This document shows, in pieces, positions 25,101 to 37,601 of a stretch of 64,000 nucleotides of DNA (position 1 is its first letter; every line of letters starts with the position of its first letter). This DNA comes from Glycine soja. Taxonomy: Eukaryota; Streptophyta; Magnoliopsida; Fabales; Fabaceae. Where the stretch lies: assembly GCF_004193775.1 (NCBI RefSeq), contig NC_041003.1, forward strand, positions 27,963,735-28,027,734, in the 5' to 3' direction. The translations under genes and the position numbers were made by a program. Under the pieces are notes generated by a model. The model saw only the letters and a program-made list of their open reading frames with translations. It was not told where the DNA came from and did no database searches.

Positions 25101-26109
25101 TCTAACTTTAATTTTTTTTTTATAAAAAAATTGTGGGACTGCTTGTCTTAATTAGAAAGGTTGTGCAAACAAATACTAAATAAGACACTGACAATTTCAA
25201 AAAAATATTCTTATTTTTTGTATTACCTTTTATTTAATGAAAAGTTTGTAGAAAACTACCTTTATTTCTATTTCATAAGTTCCTATTTTTTTTATCATAA
25301 AAAAATGTTCCTATTTTTTATGATTTTTAAAATAAATTTTAAAAAAATATTGATAAATAAATAGTGTTTTTAAGCATAATTATTATATTAATATAACAAA
25401 AAATTATACGATTTTCTAAGATTTTTCATATTATTTTTAAAATTTAATGTTGATTTAAATATTAGTAGAGTAAGAAATCATTTTTGGCGTAAAATTAGTG
25501 GACCAGTCAGTTATTAATTATTATCATATTTAAAGATCTTTTAAATTTAGAAATGTATGATTACGTATAATTGAATAACCAATAACAGTTAAATTGGCAA
25601 TGAGTTCAATTTTCTTTAATAATGTCTTGCATTAAGCCATGAAACGAAAAATTAGGCTTTAATTAGTAAAGTCTTGTTCACTAAAATAGTTAATGGGTTA
25701 AAAATTAAGTTTTATTTTCATATATTAAAGTATGCATAGAATCCTATGAACAGGTACATTCATGGTTGGTTGAGGCATTATTTAGGTTTAAGGGATCATT
25801 TGTTCATATGTACTGGTTCGGTGGAAAACAGTCGACAAAGGAGTCCATCTCCACTGAAGTTTGTAGACAATGTCTTCATTAATGATTCATTCACCTTATT
25901 ATCTTTTTTTATTCTTACAATAAAACAAATTGAACCATTGTAATTGCTTTCCTTAACGTTTTGCTTTGATGCATATACCTAGCTAATTCTTGGTTCGATA
26001 GATCATTCAATTAAATGCAGGTATATTTTATGTGTTCTTATGCAATGTGATAGGCTTGACTTATATTAAGTTTGCCTCCTCAAATTAATAATTTGATTCT
26101 TATAAATAG
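22102..26109. other. Intergenic spacer without supported genes
   Basis: Contains CT-rich stretches (22935-23040), runs of T and A, and AT-rich text from 24480 to 25740. Overlapping short frames at 22985-23269 are hydrophobic and arise from CT/TT-rich sequence; no family is recognised and no splice structure supports them. No tRNA, snRNA or miRNA precursor was recognised. Confidence 0.4.
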
Positions 26110-27058
26110 TTCAATTAGGTCATTCCATCCAAATTGGAGTTATCAATGTTAACGCTAGATACATGTGTCGTCGTTCTCACACTTTTTGGTAATCTAATAA
26201 GTCTCATTGAATAAAGTTCTAATCATCACTATTATTATTGTAATTTTTTAAATTAAAAAAGGAATTATGAATTATTATAAAACAAAAAACCAAATCTCCA
26301 ATCCCTTCTTTCACGTTCTTTAAACCATTACTCACAAAAACTAAGAATCCCAACCCATAATCAAAAAACCTCACGCGAACTTGAGGAGATTCAATGTTGC
26401 CATTAGATTTATGTTAGGAAGAAGCAACATGAACATGTTGTAATTCAAAAGCAGGACGTCTATGGGGCCCACATCGTGCATCGTGTGCTTCACAATGTCA
26501 AAGTCCCACACGTCCGCCACAATTTCTACCTCCATGATCCCCATGACGAGCCAGATTGCATTCTACACCTCTTCTAACTTCTCCAACGACCGCACAAGGG
26601 TTGAGTTGCTCCCCACCCAGGTGTCACTCGACAATTAGCCCTGCTAGCTATGGCTTAATTGGAACGAGGCTACCATATGTAGAAGAAGCTTCTCCAAGCC
26701 ATTCAAGACTCTCTAGTACAGTTCGTGAGAGTGGAGAGAAATAGAGGAGAACGCGACGGTGGTTGAGATCGAATGTTAGCGTTTCAAATTATAGCTCTTG
26801 CTTCTTTTCCCATTTTTTTATCTGGTTTTTTATTTGTATTTGAGATTTGATTTGGAATTTGGTTAGGATTTTATATGATTTGAACTAATTTGTGCTATTT
26901 CTTTTAAAAATAATTAGTGGCAGAGTTTTGAAATTGTCAATATGCACGAAAACTAGTTATTAATTGGTGGCTTTTAATTGTCATAAAATGTAAAATTGAC
27001 ACTATCTCCAATTCATTGATACCATTAACTTCAATTTGGACAGAATGACTTAATTGAA
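26110..27058. mobile_element. Candidate Mutator-like element with inverted ends and a GC-rich captured fragment
   Basis: The 33 bp at 26110-26142 are repeated in inverse orientation at 27026-27058 with four mismatches (29/33). Weaker similarity continues outward on both sides, so the real ends probably lie some tens of bases outside the coordinates given. Between the arms, 26440-26770 is markedly richer in G and C than anything within several kilobases and reads like a piece of exonic sequence. Its open frames are short and interrupted: the + strand ATG frame 26556-26744 covers 62 residues, and a - strand frame through 26440-26560 is also open. No transposase was seen. The arrangement (long inverted ends, non-coding shell, GC-rich core) is that of a Pack-MULE, but the parent gene is not recognised and the 9-bp TSD was not found. 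Confidence 0.5.
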
Positions 27059-30000
27059 TATTTTTTAAAATTAGAAGATTAAATTAAATCATTTAATAAT
27101 TAAAGAATTAAAACAAACTTTGAAAATAAATTAAAAGACCAAAATAATAATTTAGTCTAAAAAATAATTTTCATGGTTTTTTATTTATTTTTCCTTTGCG
27201 AGTTGAAATAGCACGTTACCATCCCAATCCGTCCAATTAAAAAATTGACACGTGACTAAAAAGAATACTCTCTTTAAAATGCAACACTATATCTCTTAAT
27301 TGTAATTAAGTTATTTTGGCTCATCGGACTAAGAAATACAACAAAGGAAATAAGTATCTTGATTTCTTTTTTATTTCTCTATAATAATTGTTCCCAACTA
27401 GTATTTGATAAATCGATATTTGATGCATAATACGAAGCTTGTGTAGAAATATTGAAATATAGACTTTCGAGGACTTTGTTAGTAAATTTTTTTTGATAAT
27501 TAATATTTTCAAATAATGATATAGATGCTGCTAAAAAATAATTGTTTGAATAGAGAAATTGATGTATATAAAAATAATATATACTAATTAAGAGTATTTA
27601 ACAAAACAGAACCAGATGAAGGTAGTATATGCCAAATTAAAAATGAAAGTTCATATATGCTTTTAATCATTACAAATATGAAATTAAGACTTCATAGGTT
27701 TTAAGGTTTTTGAAAATGATTTCAACCACCGCCAAGATTATCAAACTTAAAAGTTTACGTAAATTTGTGAGAGTTCTATAGACTCGACTCGTATACTCGT
27801 AAGAATCCACTTCATATGAAAATAATAATAAAATATTTATAAATAACATTTCAACAATATAAACAAGAAAAATAATAAATCATAAATTTCAAAATACTTA
27901 AATAATTAAGTCAAGTAATGTATCACTACTAGATTATAACTTGCAGATGTTATGATAGTTGTAGATAATTTTCATCGAGAGTTTGATGTTATTAGATAAC
28001 AAGGATTTGATGTTATTAAATGTGAGAATTTTTTATTCGGAAATAATATACTAAATGAAGATATGTTGAACACTAAAGTGATAAAAAAATAACTCAAAAC
28101 GATTTACATTTTGGTCTAATTTTTTAACTTGCTAACTTGTTGACTCAGTGATCAATTCGAGAGTCTATCCAGAATCTACTAAAAAAAAAATTACACACAA
28201 GTTAACTCACAAAAGATAAATAGACTCGTAAACTCATAAGAATTAACGAGTTAACTGAAGAGTTTAACAACCATCATCACTACATAATGATAGCATCATT
28301 GTATATGCATTTAGGTGTGTTATGTGAGTGATACTATTTTAATCTAAACATATTTATAAAGACAAATTAAAATCATTATACTTGAACATTAAATATGCAC
28401 GAACATGAGTATATTCAAGTAAAATTTAAAACAACCCTAAAATTAACATGCAATCATTTTGAGAATATTCTAAGGTGGGTTAGCAACTATAAAACATACT
28501 TGTATATATGTATAATTTTCAGAAAATGACATTATGTTAAATCATCCAATAAACGTACAGTTTGAGAGTCTCATTAACAAAATGATTGTTTTGGTTCCTT
28601 GTTTATTATTATTTTTTAAATGCTTTTCTTAAATATTCTTTATAAGATTTTTATTTTAAATTATTTAGAAATATAATGCAAAATAAATTAATTTGATTAT
28701 TTAAAAAACATATAGCTTAATATGTTTTCTGGGAATGGAATATCACTAAACCATATAGCTTAAAATGTCTTTCATACTTACATAATTTATTTGTTTTATC
28801 TAGCATGTTAAACAGAAATCGATCCGTAAGAAAATCGGTAATACCATAGCAGCATATTTAGCTATAATTAATGAATAATTACTTATGATATGTATTTTGC
28901 TGAAGTCTTCTGTCAGCAGGACATGATGTATGCATGTGTACATCAAAAATATGATTGATCGACTGCATTGAAGTCTTGTACAATTGCCTGGAGACGCAGA
29001 TGAAATGGCCAAACAAGAGCTGTGTAGCAAAGTCATAATTTTTAATTACCAGACTTAGAAGATTGCAGAGTTTCTCGAGACTTGTAAGAAATGGATTGGT
29101 GGAAAAGTACTGGATCCTTATAAGTACATGTAAATATCTAGAGTTGAATGAAGTTTTGTTTCATCTAAACCTCTCATATATATACTGGAACCAGAATTGC
29201 TAATGTTTAGCATGTACAATAACTAATGTACAATATCCAGAGTTGAATGAAGTTTGGTTTCACGTGATTTTTTTTATCTCATGTAATTTTAAGAAGTTAA
29301 TAATTATGATTTTCATATTTTAAATGTGATTTCATATTATTTTTTTTACAAGTTTTAAAACACACTGTAAATGATATATCAATTAGTATTATTGCTCATC
29401 AGTGCGTCCTGTTTCTTTTTTTTTTTTCCCCTAAAAGAACAAAACATTTGATGTGCAAGCACAAATGGTTAGAACTTGAAGTAGGAAATAATAGTTGACA
29501 TGACAAAGGATTGTATATCCCACCTAATTAAGTGTTGAACATTTGTGCCGGTGCTGATTAAGCTTGTTCACCTAGTTAATTCAGGAGGCCCAATATATTT
29601 GATCATGCAATCACATTTATTGTTTACCAGTCACCTCACAAAACTGGTTTAAGTTTTCACTGACATTAATGTGGTTTTTCTTATACTATATATAATTATT
29701 ATTATTATAATTTTAGATTACATATATATCTTTTATTAAAAATAATTCTATTTGAGCTGAGTCAAAATGTTGTGGAATTAAAATCATTAATTAAATTAAA
29801 ATAGCTTTATACTGATTAATCAACGTTTGGAGATATGTTATATTATATATAATTATCTGCTGTGGAGAAGTGGGGGAGGGATTAAGAGTGTTGTCTGAAT
29901 GTTGGTATTGCTAGTCAAAATCGCATGTCCCAACAATATTGAGGAGAATGGACCTCTAACATGTGTGTGTGATTGATTGCCTTTTTCCTCTGAATTTTAT

Positions 30001-31984
30001 AGGTGAGGCAATACATTGGGTAGTGCCCATTGTTGCAAAATAAATCTCTGACCCTTTGTGCTGCCAAAATAACAGATGATTAAAGTAGACATGCAGAAGC
30101 ATCGGTACTAACTATCAGTCTCTATTATTGTTAAGGAGAGAACATGTACCTCTCCTCCTTCCCTCTTTCCCTAGAGAAGGAATCTCCAAAGTCCCATATT
30201 TCTACTCACCTCACGAAAGCTAACCCACCTAACATACATCTATTTCTCTCTCTATCTTTCTATGTATATCAGACATAAAAGCAATTTGTACAGAGGATGG
30301 AAAAATAAAGATGGCAGCGTAACTACCATGTTCATATGTTCCTTAAAGTCCTGAGAGGGAAAAGGAAAGAGAAGAGACACATCCTTTTCTGAAGGGTTGG
30401 TTTTGCCATTTTAAAGCCCCATATGAAAGCCCTTGGTTGGTACCACACACACTTCCTTTGAATGAATGATGATGATGAGGATTTGTGTTTTGGAAAAACA
30501 AGGGCATATAAAAGAAGTGTGACCCATGCGTTCCTACCTTGTGGGTCAACAGTACTCGATCATCAACTTAGTAATAATTATTGACTGTTGTCACTTCAAT
30601 TTTGAATCATTACACATGCATATTATATATCAACTCTCGAATTCTAATTCTACCCCCCCTCTAGATCCTCCAAGAAAACATTAGGACCACTTTGATGATT
30701 CAATATCTACACCCAGTTGAGTCATCTGGGGTCAACCTAGCTATACTACATGAACATCAAAGAAAAAGCTCCAACATGTTGTTGCATAACCAACATGCAC
30801 ATGCTCTTAAAGATGTTCCTTCTCCTATTTATTGATTCATAGAGAGAATTAAACCCTAAGACCAATACCCTTGATATTGCTCACACTTTGTCTCTTAAGC
30901 TCTAGGTAGGAGCTAGGTTCCACCATGCATCTTAGACATACAAGAGGATATAATATTAAGCTGATCCATTTACATAGCCACATATCCATATAAACACACA
31001 TATATAGAAAGATATCTATGAATCTTCAATTCTTCATATTCATTCATATGCCTGTCATTTCATTAATTCTCTATCTACAATTTGCACTGGTGTAAATAAG
31101 CGAGTGAAAAACAAAAAAAGAAAAAAGAAAAAGGAAGATATATTCACCACACATGTAAATTTTGAAAGAAATTAATTAATTTTGGGGGAGCAATGGTGCC
31201 TGCTAATCGCATGGAAATATCACTTTCTTTCTGCAAAAATTGAGCAGACCCATCAAACCTTATCATCATGACCTTTCACAATTACAATTGCATTGAATCA
31301 GAAACCCACCTCTCTCATCACCCCACCTGCCTGGACAATATGATGGATTTCGGCACACGTGTGTCTCGACAAATTGTTCATGCGCACACAACTGTCTCTT
31401 ACCCTTTCCATAATCCCACACGTGTGAAACAGTTTCCCCAGTCTACACCAAGAAACGACGACGAGCATGACCATACACAGACATACATACATAGAACATT
31501 ACTTGCAATTGAAACCTATAACATATAGTATCATATACTAATACCATGCCCTTAATTAAATCATAATAAAAAAACATGTTTTGTTAATTATTAATTATAG
31601 TGTCTGATTTTAAATTCAAGAATTCATTCACGGTTAGAAAATAAAAAAAAAAATGAGATCAGATAATCAAGCTTGATTTAAAAATTAAATAGACTGTGAT
31701 AATTAAACCACATGCAGGATATAGATGTTCTAAAATTGAACTGTTAACGTAAAATAAAAAGAAAGAAAGAAAGAATTAGAAAATGGAAACAATTTGAAGA
31801 AATTTCTCATATTTTATGGAATTTGTCCCCAAAGTCGCTCTATAGAAAGAGTCGCTGCCTGCAAATCCCTCGATTCTCTCGTAGTGCCATCATAATCATA
31901 ATAGGGTTGATGTTATTACTGGCTCATGATAATACTATGTACGAACGAAAACTATTGGAAACAAGAAACATGCTGTTACTACTA
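27059..31984. other. Intergenic spacer between the candidate MULE and the ZFP8-like gene
   Basis: No coding region is supported. 27740-28280 contains repeated ACTCGTA/ACTCATAAG phrases like those in old plant transposons. A 30-bp phrase is repeated at 29131-29163 and 29232-29264. 30120-30560 is less AT-rich than its surroundings and could be regulatory or transcribed, but no gene model fits. 31560-31984 is the downstream flank and probable 3' untranslated region of the - strand zinc-finger gene. Confidence 0.4.
29131..29264. repeat. Pair of 30-bp direct repeats, about 100 bp apart
   Basis: AGAGTTGAATGAAGTTT occurs in both halves within a 30-bp match that differs at two positions (ATATCTAGAG.../ATATCCAGAG...). 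Confidence 0.7.
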
Positions 31985-32845
31985 TTACAGATGAAGATCC
32001 AAACTCACACGGTCGCGTTTCGAGTCATACACGTAGCGATTTTGCGTTGGCCCCGAGGCTCCGACAACCTGCGAGGTTCTCACGTTCGCTATTTCCTCGG
32101 TCGCGAACAAAGGCGGCAACGACGAATGCTCGTGGCTGAAACTAGGGTTGTTATTATTGGTGGAGCCATTAGGGATTCTCCAAAACGCTAAGGGGCTTCC
32201 GTTAATAGGTTGTTGGTGTTGGTGGTGGTGGTGGTGAGAAAACGAAGTCGTTGTTGTTCCGTAGAAGCGCGTGGTGTTGTTGTTGTTGTTCCATGTTGGA
32301 TAAGGCATTGTTGGTGGTGGTGGTGGTGGAGTGGAACCGTAGCGGTAGTTCATGAGGTTGTAGACGTGGTGCGCGTCGGAGAAGGTGCTGCCCTGCACCA
32401 TCGTGGACTGGAGGTGCGCGCGTTTGGCGTGCTGGCGTTCGCGTTTGTGGGCGTTCTGGTGGCCGCCGAGGGCTTGGGAGGTGGGGAAGTTGCGGCAGCA
32501 GTAGTGGCACTCGAAGCGGCGGCTACTCTCGCCGTTCGTGCTATTGGTGGCGGTGGCGGTGTCATCCTTGTTGGTGGGGTCGAGGTCGAATGAGTTGAGG
32601 TTGTTGTTGTTATTGTTGTTGGTTGTTGTTTCGACAGATTCAGAGTCATCGGCCGAAGCGACAACAACAGAGGTGTTGTTATTGTTGTTGTTTTCGCCGG
32701 CGAATTCGATGCCAAAGAGGCGAATGGCTGGCTTCTCTTTGAGGAGAGGAGCCGGGCGGATGAAAGGGAGTTGGGAGAACGAGTCGACGTTCATGAAGTC
32801 GTGGGTTTCTCTCTCGGAGGTTGTTGTTGACGTTGTCTTGTCCAT
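31985..32845 (-). CDS. ZFP8: C2H2 zinc-finger transcription factor, ZFP8/GIS family
   Basis: A single uninterrupted frame of 286 residues, ATG at 32845 and TAA at 31985-31987. Residues 14-30 (THDFMNVDSFSQLPFIR) and 41-47 (IRLFGIE) are N-terminal signatures shared with Arabidopsis ZFP8. One plant C2H2 finger covers about residues 111-133, with Cys113, Cys116, His129 and His133 and the plant-specific QALGGH at 124-129, needed for DNA contact. Residues 215-224 (NGSPLAFWRI) are another conserved block, and the protein ends SLDLHL (281-286), an EAR-type LxLxL repressor motif. Long Asn, Thr, Pro and His runs (52-57, 76-82, 173-178, 186-190, 204-208) come from GTT/GGT triplet tracts and are low complexity. 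ZFP8, GIS and relatives act in the nucleus downstream of gibberellin and cytokinin to promote trichome initiation; that role is inferred here from family membership. The gene appears intact and intronless, as is usual in this family. Confidence 0.94.
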   Translation of the reverse strand: MDKTTSTTTSERETHDFMNVDSFSQLPFIRPAPLLKEKPAIRLFGIEFAGENNNNNNTSVVVASADDSESVETTTNNNNNNNLNSFDLDPTNKDDTATATNSTNGESSRRFECHYCCRNFPTSQALGGHQNAHKRERQHAKRAHLQSTMVQGSTFSDAHHVYNLMNYRYGSTPPPPPPTMPYPTWNNNNNTTRFYGTTTTSFSHHHHHQHQQPINGSPLAFWRIPNGSTNNNNPSFSHEHSSLPPLFATEEIANVRTSQVVGASGPTQNRYVYDSKRDRVSLDLHL

Positions 32846-33240
32846 GAGAGGAAATAATGGGAGAGAGGGTTGTGTGAATTGTGATGTGAGGGTGTGTATA
32901 TGGAGAAAGCAAGGGGGAGTGAAAAAGTGTGTGTATGAAGGTGTGTGAGAGTGTTGTGTTGTGATGAGTGTGGAGGGAGAAGAGGGGGGATGTGGTGGGT
33001 CCTATAAACAGAGGGAGAGTGGGGACTGATCTATGGACAATTGGGTCTGATCCATCTCAGAGTGAAGTCTGACAAGGCCACAAAGTCTGAGAGTGGCTTC
33101 GCCTTCTCAAAGTACCACCTTCACTCCCTTTTACTTAATTTTGGATCCACATGGAAGAGTAGTAACTTCATCTATACAGCCACCTTTTCCTTTTATACAA
33201 GAAAAAATGTTTTGTGGACAGACATCCCATGAGGTGTTTC
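32846..33240 (-). promoter_or_regulatory. Upstream region of the ZFP8-like gene with candidate TATA boxes
   Basis: Read on the - strand, TATAAAA lies at 33191-33197 in TTGTATAAAAGG, a good TATA context that would give a leader of about 320 bases. A weaker TTTATA at 33003-33008 lies nearer and would give about 130 bases. The leader is CT- and CA-rich, common in highly expressed plant transcripts. Which site is used cannot be decided from sequence. Confidence 0.4.
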
Positions 33241-35540
33241 TAGTGTTGGGTTGTCTGTAATTCTGAACTCTCTACAATGAGAGTATTATGAAGTATGATT
33301 ATTATACTTTGAAAAAAATTTGAGAATGACAAATATCATACAATCTTACACATGTTAACACATTCTTTTAGACCCATTTTATTATTATATTGTTGAAATT
33401 TATTAAAATTATAAAATCATAAATAAAGTTTGTTAAAGAAGTGAAATTCACTAACAAATTCTAACAAAAAAAAATCATGATATGAATCTGCATTAAATAT
33501 TCGAAAGAAGAGTTTTATCTCTCAATATTTAATTTCTATCAAACTTGAATACAATTATTTCTTCTGAAAGATATATGTGGTTTAAACTTAAAAATTCTAA
33601 CTAATGAAAAGTGTATTAAAGATCATGTTGTTAACTTTTTTGGAAAAAATAGTCAATAGTTAAAGAGTTTGTGTATATCAAGAGAGAATTTTTCAACAAT
33701 AATACCAAAATAATGTTTTTTAGAAAGTTATATAAATTTCCTCTTCAATAATTCAATAGTGCCCCATAGCTCATTTATTTTTCCTTTAATTTCTTTATTT
33801 TTTGAGGTGTGGTTTTTTCATTGAAAACAATTTTTGTTGAGTTACGTGTAATTATTGTGGATGATAAAGTTCTTTTTGAACATTTATCGCAATAATTAAT
33901 ATCCAAAACTCATATTTGAGACCTCTAGTTAAGCTAAAATAACCTCACCTTAATTGATTCACATGCTCAATGATGATAGATTTATATATTTGGACACTTA
34001 ATTGATACTGAATATTTTTCTTCGTGTCTCACGTCATATTGTATAACGCTTGTATAATTTTCTCTCTTTTATTTCTATCCCTTTTCAAATAAAATATATA
34101 CTATAGCCTGGTTTGTAATTCATTTTCCAAAGTGGTAATGGTATATAAAAGTGTATATTTAATTTCATATAAATAGTACTAGTAATACATTCTCTAACAC
34201 TCTTTTTTATCATATTTTTGTAGACTTTATTTTTCATTCACTATTAATTAAGGTAAATACCTTTTATTGCTTATCAATTAGAAATAATCTTAAATATGAC
34301 TTTTAAAATAGTTAATATAAAATTTTACAATTTATCATACATGTCAAATTATAATTGGATGACAATGTAATTAGTTTAATTAAACTAAACTATTTTTGTA
34401 TTGGTTGGGATTCATGTTAATCCCACTAGGTTGGGAATTAAATATACAAAATAGAGGATAAGACCCACCTAGAATTTTATATAAATTTTAATAAATAACA
34501 TATTTATTAGAGCATGTCAAAAAGTGTGCTACTAGCATTTCTCTATTTTACATATCTTATTTTAGACATACTTTTATTATAATTGAAAAATATTTTTTCA
34601 CATCTTTGTATGTGGTTTTGAAAGATTTAGACTATGTTTGACAAGTTATTTTACTAATTTATAATTTTTTTACTAATAGAAAATTTTATTTGATTGTTCA
34701 ATAAATAAGATCATATTAATAGTTTTTAGTATTTTTTGAAATATTACTTGAAATAATATTTTTTATAATGTTACTTTCTATCTTCTATTTTTTAAATATT
34801 TTATTCCATTTTTATCCTTTAAATATTTATTAAGTTTTCTTATTACCTTTCTAAATAAAACAAATTTATTGTTTGTTTGTTTTTTTTTCACTCATTCCTC
34901 CTACTTATTTTTTACAATATTTTATTTTTACCATTGTACTATATATAATATTTAATTTATTATTTCGACATTATACTTCGTGAATCTAACAATGATACAT
35001 ATTAGATTTATTTTATTTTATTTTTATATTATTTTTTGAATAATTTTATATTATATGACTTATTTTAACTATTATGCTAACTAACATAATAAAAATATAA
35101 TATTTACGTAAGTGTACTATTTTAATTTATTTTAAAATTAGATTAAAAATATTTTAAGGTTTTAAATTAGATTAATAGTAGAATATATAATATAAAAACT
35201 GTAATATTTGAAACTAAGAATATAATAAAAATAATTTATCTATAAATAAAAAATTACAATAATATAGATTAATCAAAACTAAAATTATAATACCTCAAAA
35301 TATATTTTAATCCATAAAATAAAATTGAAATTTATATAAATTATCATATGAATATGTACATTTATGTTATTTTACATTTTCATTAGCTAGCTTTTCAGCT
35401 AGTTCTTACCAAAAATAATCTTAATATTGTGTTAATTTTTAAGGGTATGAACAAAACCGGATGGTTATCCTCTTACAACAATTTCCAATAAAAAATTAGA
35501 AATAAAAAAATATTGAGAAATATTTAATAAGATGATTATC

Positions 35541-35570
35541 ATATATAATATATATATATATATATATATA
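35541..35570. repeat. (TA)n microsatellite
   Basis: TA dinucleotide run in AT-rich spacer. Confidence 0.9.
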
Positions 35571-36154
35571 GAAATGCATTGTATGAAAAATTATGTAAAA
35601 TGCCGTTACTTTATAAGGCAAATTAATACACAAGTAATAGAATACGAGACGACATATTTTATTAGATATAAGTTTAGTTATATAGCCATTTCATAAAAGA
35701 TAAATATTTATTTTACATCGCTTGTTGTATGTTATCTAAATTTTTTATAAAATGTTAAATCATCCAATACAAAAAGAGAAAAGAAAAGGAAGCCAAATTA
35801 TATTTCTCGCATTTTATTTTTATTTACAGTCTCGTTTTTTTTTTTTTTCAATTTGATGATTTATATTTTTTATTAGTTTCAATTTGATATTTTACTAATT
35901 GTGATAAATTTTCACCATAAAAAATTATAGCGATTTCGGTCAACATAACATTTTGTTTTTACCCTTACTAAAACTAGTAACTTAATTAGAAGGACCAAAT
36001 TAAAAGATAGAATTAATAAAAAAAAATAAAGGATCAATTAAATTAAGACTGAAACAATATATGAAATGAAAATCATAATTTTTATTAAAAATGAATCTTT
36101 TTCAAGGGAATATAAAATGTGATATGAAGTAATCAAGATATTGTTTTGCAAAGA

Positions 36155-36176
36155 ATATATATATATATATATATAT
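36155..36176. repeat. (TA)n microsatellite
   Basis: TA dinucleotide run in AT-rich spacer. Confidence 0.9.
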
Positions 36177-37447
36177 AAAGAATAATTGATGTATTTAAAC
36201 TTTATATATAAATTGATTTTGGCTACCTGAAGTTGGAAATCGACTAGAATTATAATGATCGTGTTTCGCATTATTTCAGAGAGTTCAGAATTGATCTTAT
36301 TTAATAAGTTAACTTAACACTTTTAAAGACAGCCCACTAGGCATCGAATAATAGTTATTAATATATTCAGAGTAAATAAATATTTTAAGCTTGAATCCTC
36401 TAAAGACCCTTTATCTTATTATGACTTTTTGACGTGTCTACCAATTAAAAAAAGTCTTATTTATCTTTTTATTGATTAAGTAGCGTCATTTTATGTGTTT
36501 TTTTCCTTCCCTTCGTTGTATTCCCACGTCACCAAATAAAAAGATTATACAAGTATTATTTTGTGTTAGAGATTGAAGGAGTACCGATAATACATACTCT
36601 ATGACACACTATTGATTACATAGTTTGTCCTATTTGAATGTCTGATTTTAAGGTCGTTGATCTTGTAGACTAAATTAGGTTTTGAAAATGAACAGTCAAG
36701 CTTAAAAGTAGCCTATTAATAGTATTAAGCAGTTTTAGCCTTAAAATTTTTAAACAAACTAGACTTTTTAAGTCAAGCATTGCTCGATGAAGGATGGTAC
36801 GTCTTGGCACTATGATTTGATGGATAATAGTAAGAGGTGATAGTGGTTTAAGGATAATGACATCATATCATGGATTAACTCTAAAGTAAGAATTTGAAGA
36901 AACAAACAATTATGGTGTCACACATTAGAAAACCTTCAAATTGGCTAGGCCAACCCTTCAAAATAGCTTTTATTTGTCACTGTAACTATGATTCAATATT
37001 GTGATTCTGTAAAATGTGCCCTAATATGTGTTTATGTAAAACTTTTTAGAATATGTCAAACCTTTAAATAGAGGCATACCAAATCTTGAAAATTAGCTTA
37101 TAATAATAAAACAAATAAAGATGAACTTTTGTAACTTTGAACGAAGATAGACTCAAGATTATCAAAGCCTAACTTGTTTTCATCCCTAAATGTTTATTTC
37201 ATATTCACACTTAGAAAATCATGAATCTTGACCCTAGTGAAGGTAGTCAATGAGAGGAATAGGTGGTTTTCAAATGACAGATTCATTGTATATGACGCTC
37301 TATCTGTATTGGATGGATCCTTTCTTGTGGCTGCCCTAATGTTTTTAGATAGGTCTATTAAGTATTTAAGTATTTATTTTATATTAATATTTAATTTAAA
37401 ATTTACATAATTTAGTGTCTTGAAAATAAGTCATTATTTTTCTTTTA

Positions 37448-37601
37448 GGCTATATATGTTTTTTTAGTTCTTGTAAATTATTATTTTCTATTTTTAGTCA
37501 TATAATTTTTTTTAATCCTAACTAACGTATCACTTTGGATGATATGACATTTTTTACTAAACATAGCATTTGTTGACATCAACAATTGTCAAAATAAGAC
37601 A
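37448..37601 (+). mobile_element. Single arm of a fold-back/MITE element, truncated
   Basis: Starts GGCTATATATGTTTTTTTAG, close to the GG(C/T)TTAAATATGTTTTT ends of the fold-back elements at 46481 and 47549, and continues with the 'AGTTCTTGTAAATTA' type text seen in that class. The second arm is missing: an LTR-like segment beginning TGTTGGG starts at 37602. The simplest reading is that the LTR element inserted into, or recombined with, the MITE. Confidence 0.4.

Larger units (their letters stand above)
33241..37447. other. AT-rich intergenic spacer
   Basis: Very AT-rich, with TA microsatellites at 35541-35570 and 36155-36176. No coding region, RNA gene or transposon with definable ends was recognised. 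The short frames are isoleucine/tyrosine-rich products of AT composition. Confidence 0.5.

Noticed and set aside
30483..30550. Short hairpin GACCCA...TGGGTC as a possible small RNA or terminator
   Set aside because: The stem is only six base pairs and nothing nearby suggests a transcript.
32210..32948. Long + strand frames (valine- and glycine-rich) and shifted - strand frames over the zinc-finger gene
   Set aside because: They are antisense or out-of-frame readings of the GTT/GGT repeat tracts of the ZFP8-like gene and show no domain.
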